This document shows, in pieces, positions 25,105 through 36,011 of a DNA stretch of 64,000 bases; position 1 is the first letter of the stretch, and each line of letters starts with the position of its first letter. The stretch spans positions 289,319,205 to 289,383,204 of the forward strand of contig NC_064616.1 in the NCBI RefSeq assembly GCF_023898315.1. Direction: 5' to 3'. The position numbers and the translations under genes were made by a program. The notes beneath the pieces are model-generated. The model was not told the DNA's origin. It made no database searches and saw only the letters and a list, made by a program, of their open reading frames with translations. Source of the stretch: Schistocerca nitens (taxonomy: Eukaryota; Arthropoda; Insecta; Orthoptera; Acrididae).

Positions 25105-25690
25105 TATGTAAATGAAGGATCAAAAAGTTCATCATTTCAAGGCCCACCAGCTTGGTACATAAAAATTTACATTGTTGTGATACTGAACTGTCAATAAAAA
25201 TAATTGTGAAACAACACAATTGGAAAACAAGCCTGTCAAAAGTTTTGTGAAATGATTTGTTCAAAAGTAGAATATAAAAAAGATTAAAGAAACATTTGAT
25301 GCGCCTTTGAATGATGCTCAGGATCATGTACAGCATATGAGGTGCCGATTGAGAATTCGAAGCTCAACATTGGACTCAGTATCTTAGAATTACGAATGGT
25401 ACCAGAGGACATTTATCTAGTGAATTATGTAGACAATGTAATCTTATTTTTTGTACATGATCTCTCAAGCTGCATTCAAATACACATCAAATGTTTCTCC
25501 AGTCTATTTTATTTTATATTTTTAGTCAAATCATTAAACAAAACATTTGACCAGTTTTTTATTTTACATTTTTATTTAGTTTATTTACTTTCTTTATCTG
25601 GCATCTGTTGCATTCCAGGAAAGAATTTACACTTCCAAGTGTTCTTTCTGCTACATTTTGATGAGTTAAATATGACCCTGAAGTGTGTAA
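25105..25690. repeat. Diverged long inverted repeat (foldback), unknown family
   Basis: The left arm (about 25105-25338) read on the minus strand aligns with the right arm (about 25455-25690) on the plus strand, with about 115 bases between them. Shared landmarks are GTACATGATC, CATTCAAA, CATCAAATGTTTCT, AAATCATT..ACAAAAC.TTTGA and TGATGA.TT. The conceptual translations also align in parallel (IKCFFNLFY against IKCFSSLFY, NKSFHKTFD against VKSLNKTFD), so the duplication is real. Identity is roughly 65-70% by eye. No known family is recognised. Confidence 0.65.
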
Positions 25691-26220
25691 ATTGTTGCAT
25701 TATACAGAAAACCTTATTGCAATGCAAACAAACAGTAGGTTATCATTGGAAATGTGAAATAAATTTTCCTTCACAATATCTGCAGAAGCAGAAGTGTCAA
25801 TAATGACAAATTTTCGCTTGCTTGTGTAACAGTGAAAGTTCCAGAATGATTTACCAGTTCACACACATCAAGCCACTCATTTAATTCATCATACTGCAAC
25901 AAAAGACGAGTGAAAATGGGAGTTATCATCAAAAATGTAACTCATGAAAAATAAATTAAATAAGAACCATTGTTCGCAACAGAAAATTTTATGATATCAA
26001 AAAACAACACCTTTTTTTAAGTCCCAAGTTCCATCAATCAAGTATAAAATGCCGATAAAATAATAATAATTTGATGTATTCAAACAATATAAAACAAAAG
26101 TAATATCTCACATGTCAGATCACATGACCTATGGCAATACAGCAGTATACAAATCTGGGCATAAACTAAGACAAAACTCCCTGTTGTCTGATCGTCTGGC
26201 TATCTTGACTTGGACCTATA
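25691..26220. other. FRG1 intron 4: no recognised element
   Basis: AT-rich sequence with no family recognised. It ends in the TA that precedes the Tigger terminal repeat. Confidence 0.4.
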
Positions 26221-27307
26221 CAGTGGAGTCTCATTAGTACATCCCTCATTACCACATTTTCCCACATATTACGTCAATTTTTGGAAGTCCCAGCCGAAAG
26301 GGCATTAAATGTATGTTAAACTGACTCATTTGTGTGTTCTCCCTCTCTGCTTTGTGCATTCAAATTTGGCAGTATTGGTACTGTTTGGCCATTGCAACTT
26401 TAGCTGCCAAGAGTCATGAGAGTGGTGGAAGTAGGAAATTTGCAGCTGTGTGGTGCAGAAATGTGCAGGGAGACAATGCTATTCAGTGCCGGCAACTTTG
26501 CACGCCATACTGATCGACTACCTACAGTAGAAATAACCACATAGGTTGGCAGTAGCTCTGACGACTTCCGACTTAGGTGGGGGCCAAACAAAAGACAGTT
26601 AACAAATGAAGGAAAGTGGAATATTATTCAGGAAATGGACAAAAACTCTTACATGAAGCGTGTTTATACTCCATAAAAACTGAACACTCCTCATCAACAT
26701 TAATTACACCACTAAGTAAACAAAGAATAATTGAAACAGTAGGTTTGGAAACAGGAAACTGCAAACAAAAATAAAAGCAATATATTTGACACAAGAGTTG
26801 GGCCTCAAAGATTTCAAAGTATCCAACTGTTGGAACGAAAGTTTTAAGAACACAGACAACTTAGGTATACATTTGTTCAAAGTGAGGCTGAAGTGTGAAC
26901 ACTGACACTGTTCAGTCTTGGAAAAACATTCTTCCATCAATCATAGGCAAGTACAGTCTCTATGATGTTTTTAATTCAAATGAAACAGGTTTATTTTTTC
27001 ACCTTCTGCATGACAAAACTCTTAAGTTCAGAGGAGAAACGTACCACAGCGGAAAATTTAATAAGAGAGGCTAACTGATTTATTATGTTCTAATGAAAGT
27101 GGAACAGAATAGATCATGCCACGACTAATTGGAAAGGTGAAGTGTCCAAGATGCTTCAAAAATGTGCAGACATTTCCATGTCAATATGCGTGTAATGTAA
27201 ATGCATGGGTAATAACAAATATATTCAAACAATTACTGTGTGCCTAGGATACAAGGTTAGGCATTTGAAATAGGAAAATCACCCTGCTTACTGACCAATG
27301 CGCAGTG

Positions 27308-27560
27308 TGTAGTAACACAACTCACGTTTTACGTCCCACTTCAGAGTAGACCGAGAACTGTCTCATAGGCATGCCCGATGTGAACTGACCGGGCACGGCC
27401 CGTGCTGCCTGAGTTGTTGTAGTTGTTGTTGTTCCACTGGCAGAGGTCGCAGCCGAATTCTTGCGTGCCCTCTGGTGGACGGGACTCTATTTGCGGCAAC
27501 TACCGTCCGTGACGCGCCGTGCCGATGTGCACCTCCGCGATCTTTCTGGTGGCTACTGCA
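27308..27560 (-). repeat. Gypsy fossil B, 3' LTR
   Basis: Direct repeat of 35291-35541 with TG...CA ends. It lies next to the polypurine tract, which makes it the 3' LTR for a minus-strand element. Confidence 0.95.
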
Positions 27561-27661
27561 CTCCTCCTTCTTCAGGGGGGTGAAGCCACTGTGATCCACT
27601 GTGTCGGAAGGTGGAGCGTCATGCAGGAGTGATGACCTCCACGTCCATCGGAAAGCTGGAG

Positions 27662-28414
27662 TCAAAGGGATCTGCCAACCCTCGAGCCGGAACCTTCAAA
27701 TATGGCTGGAAGTGACCCACACGAAGAGGCCCCCGTCGTCCCACCACCGAAACCCGGGACAGAACGGGAGACAGGCCGTCGAACTCTGGATCCTGGTCCA
27801 CCCAGGGAGGGGCAAGACCCAGTGGCGGGGACGATGGGGAAGGGACGACCACAGGTGAACCAGCCTGCTGAGAAACCGGGCCTGCGAGGGGGGCCGGCTC
27901 TCGCTGGGGCGTCACTAATGATGGTGATGCCGGTGCTGGAGTGACTGGAGGCTGCCAAGGCTGAGAGCCATCGCCGTGCGGCGGAATCACAGGGGGGGAG
28001 GGGTGGTAGCGTCCCCTGAGAAACCAACACAGGTGCCGGCAATGGGGAAGCCGGTGCCCGAGGGGTCAGAGGGTGGGGGCCCAAACGTGGACGAAGCTGA
28101 TTTTGGTGACGACGTACCTCCCGGTCCCCCGTCTGCAAGGTATAGAGCCAGCGGCCATTTCGGCGCAGGACCACCGCCGGTATCCAACGTGGATTGCGAC
28201 CAAACCCACGTGCCCAGACCGACATACCCAGTGGAAAGCCGGGTACTCCGTTTTGCGAAGACTGGCGAGGACCGGGCCGAAGGAGGTGCAGCAGAGTCCT
28301 AGGTTGGCGCCCGTGGAGGAGCTCTGCGGGGCTGCGTTCTCCCATAGGTGTGGTCCGGTATGCCGTCAGGAAAAACGTCAACGCCTCCTCCGCAGGAAAT
28401 TCGTGCACATACTT
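27662..28414 (-). pseudogene. Gypsy fossil B: integrase, last part, beyond the LINE
   Basis: Integrase sequence resumes on the far side of the LINE with KYVHEFPAEEALTFFLTAYR and HGRQPRTLLHLLRP. A proline-rich C-terminal tail runs to near the 3' LTR. Confidence 0.85.
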
Positions 28415-28722
28415 CCCCCATGAACCATGGACCTTGCCGTTGGTGGGGAGGCTTGCATGCCTCAGCGATACAGATGGCCGTACCGTAGGTGCAACCACAA
28501 CGGAGGGGTATCTGTTGAGAGGCCAGACAAACATGTGGTTCCTGAAGGGGGGCAGCAGCCTTTTCAGTAGTTGCAGGGGCAACAGTCTGGATGATTGACT
28601 GACCTGGCCTTGTAACATTAACCAAAACGGCCTTGCTGTGCTGGTACTGCGAACGGCTGAAAGCAAGGGGAAACTACAGCCGTAATTTTTCCCGAGGACA
28701 TGCAGCTTTACTGTATGATTAA

Positions 28723-31305
28723 ATGATGATGGCGTCCTCTTGGGTAAAATATTCCGGAGGTAAAATAGCCCCCCATTCGGATCTCCGGGCGGGGACTACT
28801 CAGGAGGACATCGTTATCAGGAGAAAGAAAACTGGCATTCTACGGATCGGAGCGTGGAATGTCAGATCCCTTAATCGGGCAGGTAGGTTAGAAAATTTAA
28901 AAAGGGAAATGGATAGGTTAAAGTTAGATATAGTGGGAATTAGTGAAGTTCGGTGGCAGGAGGAACAAGACTTTTGGTCAGGTGATTACAGGGTTATAAA
29001 TACAAAATTCAATAGGGGTAATGCAGGAGTAGGTTTAATAATGAATAAAAAAATAGGAGTGCGGGTTAGCTACTACAAACAGCATAGTGAACGCATTATT
29101 GTGGCCAAGATAGACACAAAGCCCATGCCAACTACAGTAGTACAAGTTTATATGCCAACTAGCTCTGCAGATGATGAAGAAATTGATGAAATGTGTGACG
29201 AGATAAAAGAAATTATTCAGGTAGTGAAGGGAGACGAAAATTTAATAGTCATGGGTGACTGGAATTTGTCAGTAGGAAAAGGGAGAGAAGGAAACATAGT
29301 AGGTGAATATGGATTGGGGGGAAGAAATGAAAGAGGAAGCCGGCTTGTAGAATTTTGCACAGAGCATAACTTAATCATAGCTAACACTTGGTTCAAGAAT
29401 CATAAAAGAAGGTTGTATACCTGGAAGAATCCTGGAGATACTAAAAGGTATCAGATATTTTATATAATGGTAAGACAGAGATTTAGAAACCAGGTTTTAA
29501 ATTGTAAGACGTTTCCAGGGGCAGATGTGGATTCTGACCACAATCTATTGGTTATGAACTGCAGATTGAAACTGAAGAAGCTGCAAAAAGGTGGGAATTT
29601 AAGGAGATGGGACCTGGATAAACTGAAAGAACCAGAGGTTGTACAGAGTTTCAGGGAGAGCATAAGGGAACCATTGACAGGAATGGGGGAAAGAAATACA
29701 GTAGAAGAAGAATGGGTAGCTCTGAGGGATGAAGTAGTGAAGGCAGCAGAGGATCAAGTAGGTAAAAAGACGAGGGCTAATAGAAATCCTTGGGTAACAG
29801 AAGAAATATTGAATTTAATTGATAACAGGAGAAAATATAAAAATGCAGTAAATGAAGCAGGCAAAAAGGAATACAAACGTCTCAAAAATGAGATCGACAG
29901 GAAGTGCAAAATGGGTAAGCAGGGATGGCTAGAGGACAAATGTAAGGATATAGAGGCTTGTCTCACTAGGGGTAAGATAGATACTGCCTACAGGAAAATT
30001 AAAGAGACCTTTGGAGATAAGAGAACGACTTGTATGAATATCAAGAGCTCAGATGGCAACCCAGTTCTAAGCAAAGAAGGGAAGGCAGAAAGGTGGAAGG
30101 AGTATATAGAGGGTTTATACAAGGGCGATGTACTTGAGGACAATATTATGGAAATGGAAGAAGATGTAGATGAAGATGAAATGGGAGATAAGATACTGCG
30201 TGAAGAGTTTGACAGAGCACTGAAAGACCTGAGTCGAAAGAAGGCCCCGGGAGTAGACAACATTCCATTAGAACTACTGATGGCCTTGGGAGAGCCATTC
30301 ATCACAAAACTCTACCATCTGGTGAGCAAGATGTATGAGACAGGCGAAATACCCACAGACTTCAAGAAGAATATAATAATTCCAATCCCAAAGAAAGCAG
30401 GTGTTGACAGATGTGAAAATTACCGAACCATCAGTTTAATAAGTCACAGCTGCAAAATACTAACGCGAATTCTTTACAGGCGAATGGAAAAACTGGTAGA
30501 AGTGGACCTCGGGGAAGATCAGTTTGGATTCCGTAGAAATGTTGGAACACGTGAGGCAATACTAACCTTACGACTTATCTTAGAAGAAAGATTAAGAAAA
30601 GGCAAACCTACGTTTCTAGCATTTGTAGACTTAGAGAAAGCTTTTGACAACGTTAACTGGAATACTCTCTTTCAAATTCTGAAGGTGGCAGGGGTAAAAT
30701 ACAAGGAGCGAAAGGCTATTTACAATTTGTACAGAAACCAGATGGCAGTTATAAGAGTTGAGGGGCATGAAAGGGAAGCAGTGGTTGGGATAGGAGTGAG
30801 ACAGGGTTGTAGCCTCTCCCCGATGTTATTCAGTCTGTATATTGAGCAAGCAGTAAAGGAAACAAAAGAAAAATTCGGAGTAGGTATTAAAATTCATGGA
30901 GAAGAAGTAAAATCTTTGAGGTTCGCCAATGACATTGTAATTCTGTCAGAGACAGCAAAGGACTTGGAAGAGCAGTTGAACGGAATGGACAGTGTCTTGA
31001 AAGGAGGATATAAGATGAACATCAACAAAAGCAAAACGAGGATAATGGAATGTAGTCAAATTAAATCGGGTGATGCTGAGGGGATTAGATTAGGAAATGA
31101 GACACTTAAAGTCATAAAGGAGTTTTGCTATTTAGGGAGTAAAATAACTGATGATGGTCGAAGTAGAGAGGATATAAAATGTAGACTGGCAATGGCAAGG
31201 AAATCTTTTCTGAAGAAGAGAAATTTGTTAACATCGATTATAGATTTAAGTGTCAGGAAGTCATTTCTGAAAGTTTGTATGGAGTGTAGCCATGTATGGA
31301 AGTGA
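28723..31305 (+). CDS. RTE endonuclease-reverse transcriptase (frameshifted near the C-terminus)
   Basis: The protein would cut target DNA and copy the element RNA at the nick. An AP-type endonuclease comes first: GAWNVRSL at residue 43, EVRW, MGDWN and SDHNLL. In copy 1 the QIDYI motif reads QIFYI, losing a catalytic Asp that copy 2 keeps. RT blocks follow: KKAPGVDNIPLELL, NYRTISLISHSCKIL, DQFGFR, FVDLEKAFDNVNW and GVRQGCSLSPMLF. The catalytic box at residues 734-737 reads FAND instead of FADD. A 2-base deletion (compared with copy 2) near 31277 shifts the frame, and the true C-terminal region continues in another frame at 31292-31684. The start is the first Met in the frame; a later one is possible. 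Confidence 0.9.
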   Translation: MMMASSWVKYSGGKIAPHSDLRAGTTQEDIVIRRKKTGILRIGAWNVRSLNRAGRLENLKREMDRLKLDIVGISEVRWQEEQDFWSGDYRVINTKFNRGNAGVGLIMNKKIGVRVSYYKQHSERIIVAKIDTKPMPTTVVQVYMPTSSADDEEIDEMCDEIKEIIQVVKGDENLIVMGDWNLSVGKGREGNIVGEYGLGGRNERGSRLVEFCTEHNLIIANTWFKNHKRRLYTWKNPGDTKRYQIFYIMVRQRFRNQVLNCKTFPGADVDSDHNLLVMNCRLKLKKLQKGGNLRRWDLDKLKEPEVVQSFRESIREPLTGMGERNTVEEEWVALRDEVVKAAEDQVGKKTRANRNPWVTEEILNLIDNRRKYKNAVNEAGKKEYKRLKNEIDRKCKMGKQGWLEDKCKDIEACLTRGKIDTAYRKIKETFGDKRTTCMNIKSSDGNPVLSKEGKAERWKEYIEGLYKGDVLEDNIMEMEEDVDEDEMGDKILREEFDRALKDLSRKKAPGVDNIPLELLMALGEPFITKLYHLVSKMYETGEIPTDFKKNIIIPIPKKAGVDRCENYRTISLISHSCKILTRILYRRMEKLVEVDLGEDQFGFRRNVGTREAILTLRLILEERLRKGKPTFLAFVDLEKAFDNVNWNTLFQILKVAGVKYKERKAIYNLYRNQMAVIRVEGHEREAVVGIGVRQGCSLSPMLFSLYIEQAVKETKEKFGVGIKIHGEEVKSLRFANDIVILSETAKDLEEQLNGMDSVLKGGYKMNINKSKTRIMECSQIKSGDAEGIRLGNETLKVIKEFCYLGSKITDDGRSREDIKCRLAMARKSFLKKRNLLTSIIDLSVRKSFLKVCMECSHVWK

Positions 31306-31684
31306 AACATGGACGATAACCAGTTTGGACAAGAAGAGAATAGAAGCTTTCGAAATGTGGTGCTACAGAAGAATGCTGAAGATAAGGTGGGTAGATCACG
31401 TAACTAATGAGGAGGTATTAAATAGGATTGGGGGGAAGAGAAGTTTGTGGCACAACTTGACTAGAAGAAGGGATCGGTTGGTAGGACATGTTTTGAGGCA
31501 TCAAGGGATCACAAATTTAGCATTGGAGGGCAGCGTGGAGGGTAAAAATCGTAGAGGGAGACCAAGAGATCAATACGCTAAGCAGATTCAGAAGGATGTA
31601 AGTTGCAGTAGGTACTGGGAGATGAAGAAGCTTGCACAGGATAGAGTAGCATGGAGAGCTGCATCAAACCAGTCTCAGGACTGA
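31292..31684 (+). pseudogene. RTE C-terminal region, out of frame with the main ORF
   Basis: It encodes MYGSETWTITSLDKKRIEAF, WCYRRMLKIRWVDH and the DRLVGHVLRHQG and NRRGRPRDQY motifs typical of the RTE C-terminal domain. In copy 2 the junction to the upstream part is in frame. Confidence 0.9.
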
Positions 31685-31710
31685 GGACCACAACAACAAC
31701 AACAACAACA

Positions 31711-34638
31711 CTTTTTCATCTGTGTCTTAAACGTGCGCACCATGCGCTCGGCTTCCCCATTCGATTGTGGATGAAAGGGGGGAGAGCAAACATGCCGAAT
31801 ACCGAAGCGCCTACAAAAATCCTGGAAGGTCTGCGACATAAACTGAGGTCCATTGTCCGAGACCAGGGTGACTGGCAGACCTTCCACAGAAAAGATTTTA
31901 GCTAGTGCCTGGATTACAACCTCTGAAGTGGTTGAGCAGCAGCGAACCACATATGGAAATCGGGAATAAGCATCAATGACAATGAGCCAAAAGCCATTGA
32001 GAAACGGGCCCACAAAATCAATGTGAACACGTTCCCATGCCTGGGTTGCAGGAGGCCATGCAGAGAACGCTGACCTGGGAGATGCCTGTTGGCTCGCACA
32101 CTGGGAACAGGCGGCCACCAAGTGCTCAATTTCTCTTTCAATACCGGGCCAGTACACATGTCTGCGAGCCAAGGTTTTAGTACGGGAAACACCCCAGTGC
32201 CCCTCATGTAACAACATGAGGACTTCCCTTCGCAAACTCGCAGGAACAACCACGCAAGGAGCTGTATCATCGGTAGCCAGAAGGAGAACTCCTTCCAAGA
32301 CAGAGAGGCGGTCTCGCAGAACAAAATAATTACGAAGAGGGTCTGAGGCCCGGCCTGGAGGTCGGGATGACCACCCCTGCTGAATGAGGCGAACCACTTG
32401 CCGGAGAACCGGGTAAGCTGCCGTTTCCCTGGCGACTCTAGAACTAGTGATCGGGAAGCCATCAACCGCTTGGCGGGATGCCACATTCAATTGAAAACAC
32501 ATAATCTCCTCTCGATCGAACTTAGGATCCGGGCCTACCGGAAGACGGGAAAGAGCGTCTGCGTTGGCATGCTGTCCGGTAGGGCGAAAATGAATGTCAT
32601 AATGGTACTTAGAGAGGAACAAGGCCCAGCTCTGTAGTCTGTGCGCTGCCCTATCCGGAATCTGAGAGGTGGGGCCAAATAACGATATTAGCGGCTTATG
32701 GTCAGTGATTAACTGAAACTTCGTGCCATACAAGAAAGGGTGAAACTTGGTAACAGCATAGACAATGGCCAAAGCCTCTTTTTCCACCTGGGAGTAATGG
32801 GCCTGTGCGGGACTAAGAGTTTTAGACGCAAACGCCAGTGGCTGCTCGGAACCATCTGAGTTGCGATGGGCCAGGACCGCCCCTACCCCATACTGCGAAG
32901 CATCTGTAGCCAGGACCAACGGCTTATGGGGGTCAAAAGTAGCCAAACACGGCGCTGACGTGAGGAGGCCTTTCAACGAGGTGAACGCTCACTCGCATGC
33001 AGGCGACCAATCAAAAGGAACACCCTTGCGCAGAAGGCAGTACAGGGGGTGGGCGATGGTGGAAGCCCTGGGAATGAACCGGTGGTAATAGGCAATCTTG
33101 CCTAAAAAAGCCTGTAACTCCTTCAGCGAAGCGGGCCGCGGAAGGTCGACGATACCTTGGACCAAACTTCCTAGCGGCTGGACGCCGTGCTGAGAGATGG
33201 TGTAGCCCACATACTCAATGGACGGTTGGAAGAAGTTTGACTTACGCAGGTTGCAACGCAAGCCCACGGACCTGAATTTGAGAAAGAGGGTGCGAAGGTT
33301 GTGCATGTGTTCCTTCGTGCTGCGGCCCGTGACAATTATGTCGTCCAGGTTATTAATACAATGAGGGATTGTTGACGTGACATGCTCAAGATAACGCTGG
33401 AATATCGCCAGGACACTGGATATTCCGAAGGCCAAACGCTGGTATTGGTAAAGGTCAAACGGGGTGTTGACAACCGCCAGCCGTTTGGAGTCCTCATCAA
33501 GAGGTATCTGATGATAAGCCTCCAAAAGATAGATTTTCGAAAAATATTGGCCTCCCGCTAAGGCGGAGAACAATGCATCAGCACGAGGCAAAGGATAGGT
33601 GTCCACCACCAATTGGGAATTAATGGTGGCCTTGAAATCGCCACAAAGACGTAATTTTCCCGAGGGTTTCCTGACAATAACGAGGGGTGAAGCCTACACA
33701 CTAGGAGAAATGGGAAGAACGACACCTAGGGCTGTCAGCCGGTCTAGCTCTTCTTTCACCTGAGGGCGGAGAGCCAAGGGGATCTGCCTCGCGTGTAGAA
33801 AACGCGGGCGAGCCGACGCCTTAAACGTTAAGTGAGCTTCAAAGTCTGAAACACGCCCCAGGCCCTCCTCAAAGATATCCGGAAAGTCAGAGATCAAAGA
33901 TTCTAATGATTGATAGGGAACGTCTTCGGAGACCAACTGTATGGTGTCAGTGATAGAAAACCCGAAAGCTTGAAAGGCATCCAAGCCAAAAAGGTTAGCA
34001 GAGCTCGCATCACTGACAACAATAAAAGTAATAGGCCGAGTGACTGATTTGTAAGTCATGTCGGTAGTGAATTGACCCAGTAGGGGAGTGAACTGTTTAC
34101 CATAACCGCGTAGACGCCGGTAAACTGGCGCCAACGGGGGCGACCCAAGGTCGGAGTAAGTTTGTGCATTCAACAAAGAAACCGCCGCACCCGTATCGGT
34201 GCGACCGGACTGACACCTCGATAAAGAGTTTGTGGGCCGATGCGTCGGGAGCCTGGCCCGATGAAACTTCCTGAATGTCAACGTCCATGTCCTCTGTAAC
34301 TGCTTCCTTCGATTCTTTTGAGGCTGAGCGGCAAACTTTAGCAATGTGTCCTTTTTTATTACATTTGCGACAAACGGCCCAACGCTGGGGGCACTCCGAC
34401 CGATCGTGATGTATATAACAAGACGCACAGGACGGTAACAGGGGCCGGCGGCCGGAACTCTGTTTACGTGCCGTGCGGGAGCGGCCGTAACGGCCGGATT
34501 GTACCGCTCGCACGTCGTCCACCCCGGACGCAGTGGACGCGGCCGTGCTGCCCTGAACCGCCGCGACGTCACACCACGCTTCCAACTGCTGACCGGCGGC
34601 ATGAGAGACTTCATATGATTGAGCAATGGACAGGACAT
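31711..34638 (-). pseudogene. Gypsy fossil B: protease, RT, RNase H and integrase (first part)
   Basis: In order on the minus strand: a protease-like region near 34100-34200; RT with INNLDDIIVTGRSTKEH and YVGYTIS (33200-33350); RNase H with LATDASQYGVGAVLAH and KEALAIVYAV; and integrase with the zinc-binding region (HEGHWGVSRTKTLARRHVYW), DFVGPFLNGFWLIVIDAYSR and VSDNGPQF. Integrase is then interrupted by the LINE. Part of a fossil. Confidence 0.9.
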
Positions 34639-35219
34639 CCTCGAGGGAAGGGTCTTCTAACTGCAGGGCCCGTTGCCGGACCTCCCTATCAGGGGCCGAA
34701 CGAACAATGACGTCGCGCACCATAACGTGGGCATACGACTCTCGCGTCTGTTCTGTGACAAAATGACACTTGCGACTAAGACCGTGCAGGGTAGCGGCCC
34801 ACGCCCGGTAAGACTGATAGGGCTGTTTCTTGCATTGATAGAACTCGACCCTAGCCGCCACAACATGCCGTGCGGCAGCGATAATATGAAGACAGTAATG
34901 AACACAATGCGTCAAAAGACAAGGACGAGGGTTCCTGCAACGGCGCTAGCTGCCGCAAAACTTGATACAGCGAGGGAGATATCCAGGACAAGAAACGAGC
35001 ACGACATACCTCCGCATCGGCAACATGAAATGCCTGGAAATGCTGCTGAAGGCGATGTTCATACGCGTCCCAATCCTCCGCCGTCTCGTCATACGGGGGA
35101 AAGGGAGGAGGGAACGGCGCTGGAGCAGACGGCGTGGAGAGCAACGCCGGAAGCACTTGTTTCATGGTGGCCATGAGCTCCGTCTGCTGCTCAACCAAAA
35201 CCCGCACTAAATCCTTCAT
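34097..35219 (-). pseudogene. Gypsy fossil B: gag-like region
   Basis: Gag-like sequence begins near 35219 with MKDLVRVLVEQQTELM. It contains a capsid-like region (EDWDAYEHRLQQHFQAF) and two knuckles (CASCYIHHDRSEC and CRKCNKKGHIAKVC) near 34320-34430. It belongs to the fossil at 27308-35541. Confidence 0.8.
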
Positions 35220-35290
35220 GCCGCGGATATGCCGCGAAACTGGAACAACGACGCAACACGCGAAAGAACGACCCTACTCGTCGCCAATTG

Positions 35291-35541
35291 TGTAGTAACA
35301 CGGTTCACGTTTTCCGTCCCACTTCAGAGTAGACCGAGAACTGTCTCATAGGCATGCCCGATGTGAACTGACCGGGCACGGCCCGTGCTGCCTGAGTTGT
35401 TGTTGTTGTTGTTCCGCTGGCAGAGGTCGCGGCCGAATTCTCGCGTGCCCTCTGGTGGACGGGACTCTATTTGCGGCAACTACCGTCCGTGACGTGCTGT
35501 GCCGATGTGCGTCTCCCGCGATCTTTCTGGTGGCTACTGCA
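35291..35541 (-). repeat. Gypsy fossil B, 5' LTR
   Basis: Direct repeat of 27308-27560. It is followed inwards (minus strand) by the primer-site-like TGGCGACGAGTAGGG. Confidence 0.95.
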
Positions 35542-36011
35542 CAGTGCATCCCCAAGAAATGCCATATTTACATAGTAAAAATTCAGTGTTTTTCCCTCCC
35601 CACTGTACTAGTCACCTTCAGCCACCTGAAGAACACATTATGAAATCCTTACTCAAAAATAAAGGAACATTGTTGTGCAGAAGAGGCCAGCTTGTCTTCA
35701 TTCTATGATGAAATTTGCGAGAAGTGCCAGGGATTCCATGCAGAAAAGCACAATCTCAAACTGCTTCAAGAAGGTTGGCTTTCATCAGATACCCACAGAA
35801 GACATAACAGTACAAAATGGAGTAATTGCTGCTGAACAATGGCAACAAATAATAGGGCAAGAAGAAAACTCTTACTGCCTTAGCTTCAATGAATATAGTG
35901 ACTGTGAGGAAGGTGATGCTGTCTTTCAAACCATAACAACTGATGAAGTCTTACAGGAACTGATGACAGAAAAACAAGAAGAAAGTGAAGACAAGGATGA
36001 ACCAGAACCTA

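Larger units (their letters stand above)
28415..31709 (+). mobile_element. RTE-type LINE, copy 1, inserted in Gypsy fossil B
   Basis: It is a non-LTR retrotransposon of RTE type: a 5' leader of about 310 bases, one long endonuclease-reverse transcriptase frame, and a 3' tail of CAA repeats (31690-31709). Its ends split the Gypsy integrase region and share a short ACTT target duplication (28411-28414 and 31710-31713). It runs antisense to FRG1. A second copy is at 40478-43798. The frame is open for 860 codons but carries a 2-base deletion near 31277, so it is not active. Confidence 0.93.
27308..35541 (-). mobile_element. Ty3/Gypsy LTR-retrotransposon fossil (copy B) with both LTRs
   Basis: Both LTRs are present (253 and 251 bp) and begin TGTAGTA and end TACTGCA. 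The element is flanked by a 5-bp target duplication, CAGTG (27303-27307 and 35542-35546). A polypurine tract on the minus strand (GAAGAAGGAGGAG) abuts the left LTR, and a primer-site-like TGGCGACGAGTAGGG follows the right one. Gag and pol regions read on the minus strand in normal Gypsy order. It is interrupted by a 3.3-kb RTE LINE and is broken in a few further places. The LTRs differ at roughly a dozen sites (4-5%), so it is old but much younger than the Tigger element it entered. Confidence 0.95.

Noticed and set aside
27702-28598. Long GC-rich plus-strand frames opposite the Gypsy integrase tail
   Set aside because: They are antisense to the fossil's pol region and differ between frames without family motifs.
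29460-30305. Serine-rich minus-strand frames in RTE copy 1 (and 41555-42400 in copy 2)
   Set aside because: They are antisense shadows of the Lys/Glu-rich RT frame and recur in both copies for that reason.
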